From: a bacterium
Lineage (GTDB): Bacteria > Ratteibacteria > UBA8468 > B48-G9 > JAFGKM01
Assembly (NCBI GenBank): GCA_035371905.1
Contig: DAORXQ010000013.1
Span: forward strand, 1 to 12,913
Length of the DNA: 12,913 nt
Direction of reading: 5' to 3'
The notes below the pieces were generated by a model that saw only the letters and a list, made by a program, of their open reading frames with translations, was not told the DNA's origin and ran no database searches. Of this stretch, positions 7,409 to 12,913 are shown piece after piece (position 1 is the stretch's first letter; the number at the start of each line of letters is the position of its first letter). The translations under genes were made by a program, and so were the position numbers.

Positions 7409-8552
7409 AATAGGTACATTTAAGGAAAAACTTAAAATAGAAGAAGGAAGTAAACTTGCAGGTTATCCGAATACAGAAACAAGATTTTGCAAAGGAAGCA
7501 AAGGAGATATTGAAGCAAATGGAATAATTTTGAAAAATGATAAAAATTTTGGTTGTTTAGTTTCTCTTGATATTCTCGGGATAGAACTTCCCTTTACTGA
7601 AAAAATCAGGGAGAAAGTTGAAAAAGAATTTAAAATACCTTTTGATAATATAATGATTTGCTGTACACATACTCATTCAAGTGTTATCACAGTTGGTAGA
7701 AAATTTGGAGCAGATAAGGAGTTTTTAAATGAAATTGAAAGAAAGATATTAAAGGGTATTGAAGATGGATTTAAAAACATTGAAGAAGTTAATTTAAAAT
7801 GGACAAAAACAGAAGTTGATATTTCTCATAATAGAAGAGTTGTTATAGATGGAAAAGCAAAAAATGAATGGCAGGATATTGAAAAAAAACATACAGGAAT
7901 AGTTGATGAAGAAGTAATATGTATAGGATTTTTCAAAAAGAATGGGGATTTAAAAAGTTTAATTGTTAATTATGCATGCCATCCAGTTGTTTTAGGTCCT
8001 TCAAATTATTATGCAAGTGCCGATTTTGTGGGATATCTGAGAAGTTTCCTTGAAAATAATTTAAATCTTGAAAACCTCGTTTATATCACAGGAGCCAGTG
8101 GAAATATTAATCCGAGGATATGTATTACCGATAATTTTGAAGTTGCGAAAAAGACAGGTGAAACTATTGGAGAACAGATTTTAAAGTGTAAAGAAAATTT
8201 TCATAATCTTGAGGTAAATGATTTTCACTTTGATAGAAAAAAGGTAGTATTTATAAAAAAAGATGGAACAGGAATTTTAGAGACAGAAATGCAGATATTA
8301 AAAATAGGAGAAAAAATCATCTTTATTACATTACCAGGGGAACCTGTTGTAGAAATAGGGCTTGATATAAAGAAAAAATCAAAATACCCTGTCACAATTG
8401 TTGCAGGTTATACAAACGATTATATTGGTTATATCTCTACAGACAAAATACTCTCTGAAGGAGGACATGAAGCAAATAGTTGTCCTGTGAAAGAAGTTGA
8501 AAAAACAATAAAAGAAATTGTAAAGAATTATATGAAAAATGGTAGAACTTAA
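7398..8552 (+). CDS. Neutral/alkaline ceramidase-like zinc amidohydrolase (N-terminal catalytic domain only)
   Basis: A 384-residue protein matching the catalytic domain of non-lysosomal ceramidases. AGYPNTETR and LVSLDILGIE open the fold. The zinc-site motif CTHTHSS gives His91/His93, NYACHPVVLGP gives His195, LPGEPVVE gives Glu315, and NDYIGYIST (340-348) supplies the expected Tyr ligand. TGASGNINPR (231-240) is another family hallmark. Classical enzymes are near 650 residues and secreted, with a C-terminal immunoglobulin-like domain; this one lacks both that domain and a signal peptide. It should therefore be a cytosolic amide hydrolase of unknown substrate rather than a true ceramidase. 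Short proteins of this kind are frequent in sulfatase-rich genomes. It is sandwiched by overlaps of 11 bp (M14 gene) and 14 bp (AraC gene), strongly tying its expression to the sulfate-ester genes. Confidence 0.88.
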   Translation: MGLKIGTFKEKLKIEEGSKLAGYPNTETRFCKGSKGDIEANGIILKNDKNFGCLVSLDILGIELPFTEKIREKVEKEFKIPFDNIMICCTHTHSSVITVGRKFGADKEFLNEIERKILKGIEDGFKNIEEVNLKWTKTEVDISHNRRVVIDGKAKNEWQDIEKKHTGIVDEEVICIGFFKKNGDLKSLIVNYACHPVVLGPSNYYASADFVGYLRSFLENNLNLENLVYITGASGNINPRICITDNFEVAKKTGETIGEQILKCKENFHNLEVNDFHFDRKKVVFIKKDGTGILETEMQILKIGEKIIFITLPGEPVVEIGLDIKKKSKYPVTIVAGYTNDYIGYISTDKILSEGGHEANSCPVKEVEKTIKEIVKNYMKNGRT

Positions 8553-9300
8553 TACAGCAATTGAAATTAAATTCATCCATTTAAGTTTTGAAACAGGAAT
8601 TGAAGCACCTCATTTTCATGAAGAAAATCAATTACTTTTTTTTATCTCAGGCAAAGGGATTGAAACTGTTGAAAATAAAAAATATAAAATATTACCGGGT
8701 ACCTTCATACTTATTCCAGAAAAAAGGGTTCATTTTTTTAAATCTACTTTAAATAAACCTGCTGAAATTTTATCTTTGAGATTTAAATTGGGTCAGAAAA
8801 TTGCAGATGAAACATTTACTGATTTTTTTAAAAAAACATATATTTACAGAGGGGGGAAAGAAAATATTAAAACAATAAAAAAAATGATACCCTCTATAAT
8901 TAATGGTAAACCAAATTTTTCTTTTCTTTTAAAAATTTTGAATATGATTTTTGAAACCTCAACTAAAACTCCTGAAAAAACAACTGAATACATGGAAAAA
9001 TTAGAGAAATACATTGAAGAAAATATAGGGAGTGAGATTAAAATAAAGAAAACTGCAGAATATCTTGGAATTTCAGAGGTTTATGTGAGAAAACTTGTAA
9101 AGAAAATTTATGATATAAGTTTTACAAAATTTGTAAATATTAAAAAAATTGAATATGCTTCTAAATTACTTGTTGAGACAAAACTTCCTGTTTCAAAAAT
9201 AGCCGGAATGTGTGGGTTTTATGATTTTAATTATTTTTCAAGAGTTTTTAAAAAAATTAAAAGAGTATCACCTGTTAAATTCAGAAAAAGTTATCTTTAA
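8539..9300 (+). CDS. AraC-family transcriptional regulator with N-terminal cupin sensor
   Basis: A 253-residue protein. Residues 10-90 form a cupin-like sensing barrel with the characteristic HFHEENQLLFFISGKG (His25, His27) and a second His65 in PEKRVHFF; this domain normally binds a small sugar. After a linker, residues 151-253 hold the two-helix-turn-helix AraC DNA-binding domain. The first HTH is in IKKTAEYLGISEVYVRKLVK. The second, more conserved one is in VSKIAGMCGFYDFNYFSRVF, followed by the SPVKFRK tail signature. It is probably an activator of the operon, responding to a released saccharide. It is encoded inside the operon, overlapping the ceramidase-like gene by 14 bp, so it would autoregulate. 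The likeliest target is the divergent region at 2368-2440. There is no clear ribosome-binding site of its own, so its low-level synthesis probably depends on coupling. Confidence 0.94.
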   Translation: MVELNTAIEIKFIHLSFETGIEAPHFHEENQLLFFISGKGIETVENKKYKILPGTFILIPEKRVHFFKSTLNKPAEILSLRFKLGQKIADETFTDFFKKTYIYRGGKENIKTIKKMIPSIINGKPNFSFLLKILNMIFETSTKTPEKTTEYMEKLEKYIEENIGSEIKIKKTAEYLGISEVYVRKLVKKIYDISFTKFVNIKKIEYASKLLVETKLPVSKIAGMCGFYDFNYFSRVFKKIKRVSPVKFRKSYL

Positions 9301-9303
9301 AGT

Positions 9304-9308
9304 GGAGG
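9304..9308 (+). promoter_or_regulatory. Strong Shine-Dalgarno of the first beta-helix gene
   Basis: GGAGG lies 6 bases before the ATG at 9315, directly after the AraC stop at 9298-9300. It is one of only two strong ribosome-binding sites in the operon, the other being before the first gene. It implies independent, possibly higher translation of the secreted protein. Confidence 0.75.
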
Positions 9309-9314
9309 AAGAAT

Positions 9315-11330
9315 ATGGTCAAAAAAATTTTTTTAATTCTTTTTATGTTTATTTTTTGTTTAGAAGCAGAAACAATCTGGGTTGATTGTAGTTCCAAGAA
9401 GGATAAAGAAACAGGGACAAAAGAATTTCCTTTCAAGAAAATATCAGATGCAATAAAAATATCAAAAGAAGGAGATGAGATTATAATTAAACAGGGGATT
9501 TATAGAGAAACTGTTCAACCAAAATCAGGAATTAAAATAAAGGGTGAGGGAAGAGTTATAATTTCTGGTTATGAAAAAATTAAAGGATGGGAAAAGTTTG
9601 AAAAAAATATCTGGAAAACATATCTGAACAGAGAAATTGATGAATTATTCATAGAAAATAAGAGAATTGAAATTGCAAGATATCCAGAAAAAAACTGGTT
9701 TAAAGTTGAGAAATTTGAAGAAAAAGGTGATATTTACAGAATTTATAATTCTGAAATAAAAAATTTAAAAGATGTGAAAAATTTTGAAGTAAGAATTCTC
9801 AATTCAACAGTCAACGGTTTTTTCACATGTCCTGTAATAAATTTTAATAAAGAAGAAGGTTTTTTTGAATTTGCAAAACAACCATATCTGAAATTAACTG
9901 AAAAGGATTTATTTTATCTTCAGCATAGTCCAAATTTTATTACTTCACCCGGTCAGTGGGCAATTGAAAAAGAAAATGATAGATATGTTGTTTATATTTG
10001 GCCTCAAAATGAAAAGGAACTGAATTTTATTGAAACAACGGGAAAAGAAGATAGAATTTTAATTTTGAGCAGAGTAAAAAATGTTGAAATTGATGGAATT
10101 GAAATATGTGGAAGTAATACAAATGGCTTATGGATTGATAACAGTGAAAATATAACCATTAAAAACTGCATTATATATAACAATAAAAATGTTGGCTTAT
10201 ATGTTAACAGAAGCAAAAATACAAAAATAATGAAAAATATAGTACTTTTTAATGGTAATGGTATATCAGTCGGAAATTCTTCTGATATTGAAATTTTAAA
10301 TAATGAGATTGCTTTCAACAATATTGATGGTCTGATTGTTTCATGGAATTCAGAAAATGTTTTGGTAAAGGGAAACTACATTCACCATCATATTCTTTAT
10401 GGACATCCTGATAATATGCAGACATACAGAAATGTAAAGAATTTAAAAATTGAAGATAATTTACTTATTTGTGGAGGACAGTCCATAATGATGGAGGAAA
10501 CATATGATGTTGAATTAAAAAATAATATAATTATGGGGGCAGGTGCATACTCTTTAATTTTTGGGCATCAGAATACAGATAATGTGAAAATGTATTTTAA
10601 TACTGTAGTTCTTTCTCAATATGGAAGTATTAGTTTTACAGGAAAAAAATATGATGTTAAGGGAAATATCTTTATTACAGGTCATCCAGGTGCTATTTAT
10701 GGAATTAATGTAAATGAATATGAAGGTGATTATAATATTTTCTGGAATTGTGAAATACAGAATCCAACTGTTATTGCAGCATCAGGCAAATGGTATAAAT
10801 TAAGTCAATTTGAAGTATATAAAAAAGATACTCAGAAAGATTTAAATTCTTTATATTCCAATCCAATGTTTAAAAATTTTCCAAAGTCCTTTCATATTGT
10901 TGAACCAACTCTATCAGATGAAGAAAAAATTTGTATAGTAAGTCAGACAGATTTAATAAATGAAGGAGATTTTGTAGAGATTAATTTTGACGGAATACCC
11001 AGAAAAGTGATTGCAAAAGAAGGAAAATACATTAAAATTTCTCCAAAACTTGAAAAAGTCCCTTTCAGAATTGTGATGGTCTGCAACTGGGGAAGAAATG
11101 ATAATTTTGAGTATAATTTTGAGTTTAAAGATGAAAGCCCTGTAAAAAAAGTTCTTTATGAAAATCAAACTCCTGGAAGTAAAATAAATTTTAAGAATAT
11201 AAAAAATTATGATTTTGATGGAGACGGGAAAAGAGATTTACCGTTGTTATCAGAAGACCTGGATAAAGTTTATAATGAAAAAATGAAAAAAACATATTTA
11301 GGAGGTGAAATAGAAAAGAAATGGAAGTAA
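9315..11330 (+). CDS. Secreted right-handed parallel beta-helix protein, putative polysaccharide-active enzyme (GH120/GH141-like layout)
   Basis: A 671-residue protein with a signal peptide (VKK, then the hydrophobic core IFLILFMFIFCL, likely cut after Ala18). Residues 20-85 show the DUF1565-type start of beta-helix enzymes (TGTKEFPFKKISDAI, GDEIIIKQGIYRE). An inserted domain follows with ELFIENKRIEIARYPE (110-125) and QWAIEKENDRYVVYIWPQ (214-231), as in large beta-helix glycosidases such as GH120 and GH141. Repeating coils rich in N-N-x-I/V run from about 255 to 455. They carry H364-P-D-N-M-Q369 and a nearby Glu394-Glu395 as candidate active-site residues. Near the C-terminus D633-x-D-x-D637-G-x-x-D641 is a perfect EF-hand/dockerin-type calcium loop. 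It probably cuts or binds a polysaccharide outside the cytoplasm; lyase, glycosidase and binding roles are all open. It follows the AraC gene by 14 bases with a strong Shine-Dalgarno, and precedes a second beta-helix gene by 3 bases. Confidence 0.85.
   Translation: MVKKIFLILFMFIFCLEAETIWVDCSSKKDKETGTKEFPFKKISDAIKISKEGDEIIIKQGIYRETVQPKSGIKIKGEGRVIISGYEKIKGWEKFEKNIWKTYLNREIDELFIENKRIEIARYPEKNWFKVEKFEEKGDIYRIYNSEIKNLKDVKNFEVRILNSTVNGFFTCPVINFNKEEGFFEFAKQPYLKLTEKDLFYLQHSPNFITSPGQWAIEKENDRYVVYIWPQNEKELNFIETTGKEDRILILSRVKNVEIDGIEICGSNTNGLWIDNSENITIKNCIIYNNKNVGLYVNRSKNTKIMKNIVLFNGNGISVGNSSDIEILNNEIAFNNIDGLIVSWNSENVLVKGNYIHHHILYGHPDNMQTYRNVKNLKIEDNLLICGGQSIMMEETYDVELKNNIIMGAGAYSLIFGHQNTDNVKMYFNTVVLSQYGSISFTGKKYDVKGNIFITGHPGAIYGINVNEYEGDYNIFWNCEIQNPTVIAASGKWYKLSQFEVYKKDTQKDLNSLYSNPMFKNFPKSFHIVEPTLSDEEKICIVSQTDLINEGDFVEINFDGIPRKVIAKEGKYIKISPKLEKVPFRIVMVCNWGRNDNFEYNFEFKDESPVKKVLYENQTPGSKINFKNIKNYDFDGDGKRDLPLLSEDLDKVYNEKMKKTYLGGEIEKKWK
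11211..11237 (+). other. Calcium-loop (EF-hand/dockerin-like) motif near the end of the beta-helix protein
   Basis: The codons encode D-F-D-G-D-G-K-R-D, fitting D-x-D-x-D-G-x-x-D exactly (residues 633-641). About 30 residues follow to the C-terminus, too few for a complete two-loop dockerin. It is a single calcium-binding loop, perhaps stabilising the tail or acting as half of a docking module. Confidence 0.6.
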
Positions 11331-11333
11331 AAA

Positions 11334-12656
11334 ATGAAAAAGATTTATTTATTTTTAATATTACTTTTAAAAATTTCTTTTTCAGAGGTATATTATGTAA
11401 GTATCAATGGAAGTGACGAAAACCCTGGTACAAAAGAAAAACCGTTCAGGACAATTCAAAAAGCAGCAAATGTTGTTAATCCCGGTGATACAGTTTTAGT
11501 TTTACCCGGTGAATATAATGAAAAAGTGAATATTTTAAAAAGTGGACAACCTGAAAAATATATTAAATTTAAAGGAGAAGGAAAGGTTGAAGAAATCAAA
11601 ACCATAAGTTTTCAAATTGGAGGATGGGCTCCAAGAAAAGCAAACTACATAATTATTGAAAACTTTTATTTATCAGGAGGAGTGAGTATTTCAGGAGATT
11701 ATAATATTGTTCAGAACTGTATTTTAGAAGGTTATGGAGTTAGCATTTCATTTCATCCAACTTCTCATCCTGATTCAACAGGTTGTATAGTCAGAAATAA
11801 TATTATGAGGAATTTTGGAAAGGTTGTTTTAAATTGTACTGGAACAAAATCAAGTAATTGTATTTTTGAAAATAATGTTATTTATAATGGAGAAGGAGAT
11901 GTGTGGAGAATTTTTGGTAAAGGACATATAATAAGGAATAATGAAGTTTATGATTTAAGAGAAACCGGCTGGCATGCTGACTTTTTTCAGATATATGATA
12001 ACAACAGAGAAATTTCTTATGATATTCTTGTTGAAAATAATTATTTCCATGACTCTACAGGTTCTATTGCTATGCTTTTAAGTTATGGATATTCAGATTT
12101 AAGGGACTGGACTTTCAGAAATAATATTTTTTACAATATAGGAGGAGTTGCACAGATTGGTATTCCAGGAGTTAAATTCTATAACAATACTTTTGTAAAC
12201 TGTGGAAGAAATACAGCAGGACCGTTACTTTTCAGATATTATGAAAAAAAGGGTGAATTTGAGGTGGGAGGTCATCGGGCAAGAATTTTCAATAACATTT
12301 TTATTGGAGGAGGGTCTTATCCTGACAGTGACGAAATTGGATGGTATCATTTTGCTGATAAACCAAAGGAAGAAATAAAGGATTTTCAGGCAGATTTTAA
12401 TTATGTGACAAAGACAAAAGATGCAAATTATGCTCCTAAAAATGAATTTTCAAAAGTTGAAAAAAATGGAATAAATGGAGGAGACCCTAAATTTGTAAAT
12501 TTTGAAAAAAAGGATTTTCATCTTCTTCCAGATAGTCCAGCAATTGATAGAGGAACTGAAATAAAGGACTGGATAGACCCAAAAGATAAAGATGGCATAA
12601 AAAGACCATCTGGTTCTAAATGGGATATAGGAGCATATGAGTTTGAAAAAAACTAA
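11334..12656 (+). CDS. Secreted parallel beta-helix protein with DUF1565-type N-terminus (putative polysaccharide lyase or glycosidase)
   Basis: A 440-residue protein with a signal peptide (MKK, then YLFLILLLKISFS, likely cut after Ser17). The mature N-terminus YYVSINGSDENPGTKEKPFR-TIQKAA, then NPGDTVLVLPGEY, is the classic DUF1565/pectate-lyase-like opening. The middle (105-330) consists of beta-helix coils with repeated N-N-x-I/F ladders (RNNIM, ENNVIY, RNNEVY, ENNYFH, RNNIFY, FNNIFI). H214-A-D-F-F-Q219 occupies a loop comparable to HPDNMQ of its neighbour. The end SPAIDRG...DKDGIKRPSG..WDIGAYEF is the tail common to many secreted beta-helix proteins (choice-of-anchor-Q type ending). It starts 3 bases after the stop of the preceding beta-helix gene with only a weak GGAAG upstream, so it is likely translationally coupled. 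It probably acts together with its neighbour on an extracellular polymer; substrate and enzyme class are unknown. It is the last gene of the operon. Confidence 0.85.
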   Translation: MKKIYLFLILLLKISFSEVYYVSINGSDENPGTKEKPFRTIQKAANVVNPGDTVLVLPGEYNEKVNILKSGQPEKYIKFKGEGKVEEIKTISFQIGGWAPRKANYIIIENFYLSGGVSISGDYNIVQNCILEGYGVSISFHPTSHPDSTGCIVRNNIMRNFGKVVLNCTGTKSSNCIFENNVIYNGEGDVWRIFGKGHIIRNNEVYDLRETGWHADFFQIYDNNREISYDILVENNYFHDSTGSIAMLLSYGYSDLRDWTFRNNIFYNIGGVAQIGIPGVKFYNNTFVNCGRNTAGPLLFRYYEKKGEFEVGGHRARIFNNIFIGGGSYPDSDEIGWYHFADKPKEEIKDFQADFNYVTKTKDANYAPKNEFSKVEKNGINGGDPKFVNFEKKDFHLLPDSPAIDRGTEIKDWIDPKDKDGIKRPSGSKWDIGAYEFEKN

Positions 12657-12727
12657 AACCAAACTTATAGACTTTAAAATCAATATAATTCTTTGTGGGA
12701 TAATGGATTAAGTCAAATTTCAGTTTT
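12657..12727. other. Convergent intergenic gap, no terminator recognised
   Basis: This A+T-rich stretch separates the operon end from a leftward partial frame. I searched it for a GC-rich hairpin followed by a T-run on either strand and found none. If the right-hand frame belongs to an insertion sequence, the element's end would lie here. Confidence 0.5.
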
Positions 12728-12913
12728 CTAATTAGTGTTTAATTTATTTTTCAGTTTCAACTCAACTTTCAATTTTTTCAACATATCTTTCTGCAACTGA
12801 CTCATCTTACTTATCTGTCTTATAATCAATCCTTTAACATTTATATATCCAATCTGTATCTTTCTTAATTGCTCAATTATGTTTTTAAAAGTAAGTGAAT
12901 ATTTCCCACCTTT
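12728..12913 (-). CDS. C-terminal fragment of an unidentified protein, possibly a transposase
   Basis: An open frame enters leftward from the right edge and runs 61 codons to a TAG at 12730-12728. The sequence is lysine- and leucine-rich with codon use like the neighbouring genes. The order of elements resembles the C-terminal tail of IS4/IS1634-type transposases: a helix (TFKNIIEQLRKIQIGYI), a short strand pair (NVKGLIIRQIS), then QLQKDMLKKLKVELK. In those, a similar strand-strand-'Q-x-x-I/L-x-K-x-L' ending follows the catalytic domain. No catalytic residue is in view, so both the coding call and the family are tentative. Confidence 0.4.
   Translation of the reverse strand, partial: KGGKYSLTFKNIIEQLRKIQIGYINVKGLIIRQISKMSQLQKDMLKKLKVELKLKNKLNTN

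Noticed and set aside
7398..8552. Calling this gene a true ceramidase acting on ceramide
   Set aside because: It is cytosolic, lacks the C-terminal domain and sits in a glycan/sulfate operon; only the fold and metal site are supported.
10004..10321. Minus-strand 105-codon frame opposite the first beta-helix gene
   Set aside because: It is antisense of the N-N-x-I coil repeats. The hydrophobic look comes from codon complementarity, with no start signal or family resemblance.
10078..10680. DNA-level tandem repeat or CRISPR-like array
   Set aside because: The periodic AATAAT/AAAAAT signal is explained by repeated beta-helix coils. Spacing and sequence vary, and no conserved repeat-spacer units exist.
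12657..12727. Rho-independent terminator after the operon
   Set aside because: No stem with adequate G+C pairing followed by a T-run could be found on either strand.

Overview
This 12.9 kb window comes from a very A+T-rich bacterial genome. Coding is dense, AAA/ATA/AGA-type codons dominate, and genes overlap by a few bases. The content is typical of carbohydrate-scavenging anaerobes of the Planctomycetes-Verrucomicrobia-Lentisphaerae/Omnitrophota type: sulfatases, an anaerobic sulfatase-maturating radical SAM enzyme, ceramidase-like and M14 hydrolases, secreted beta-helix proteins, Gfo/Idh/MocA and uroporphyrinogen-decarboxylase-like proteins. That placement rests on gene content only, because the window holds no rRNA or marker gene.

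Two operons diverge from an 85 bp region at about 2368-2452. Leftward (minus strand) run a beta-propeller glycosidase-like protein (2367-1270), a Gfo/Idh/MocA oxidoreductase (1273-302, overlapping by 4 bp) and the N-terminal part of a URO-D-superfamily protein (293 to the window edge). Rightward (plus strand) run eight tightly packed genes from 2453 to 12656: a sulfatase-fold hydrolase with Thr in place of the formylglycine Cys/Ser, a canonical Cys-type sulfatase, its anaerobic maturase, a cytosolic M14-type metallohydrolase, a ceramidase-like zinc amidohydrolase, an AraC regulator and two secreted parallel beta-helix proteins. A good sigma70-like promoter (TTGAAA-16-TATAAT) and a strong Shine-Dalgarno sequence precede the first gene.

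The rightward operon reads as a dedicated catabolic unit for a sulfated substrate. The two signal-peptide-bearing beta-helix proteins probably bind or cut a polymer outside the cytoplasm. The sulfatases, M14 enzyme and ceramidase-like enzyme have no signal peptide and would act on imported fragments. Two putative amide-hydrolysing metalloenzymes beside the sulfatases suggest a substrate carrying both sulfate ester and amide (N-acyl or peptidyl) groups; this is inference. The Gfo/Idh and URO-D-like proteins across the divergent promoter could process the released sugar or aglycone. No transporter is present.

After the operon lies a 71 bp gap without a recognisable terminator. A minus-strand open frame (12913-12728) then enters from the right edge; it may be the C-terminus of a transposase.
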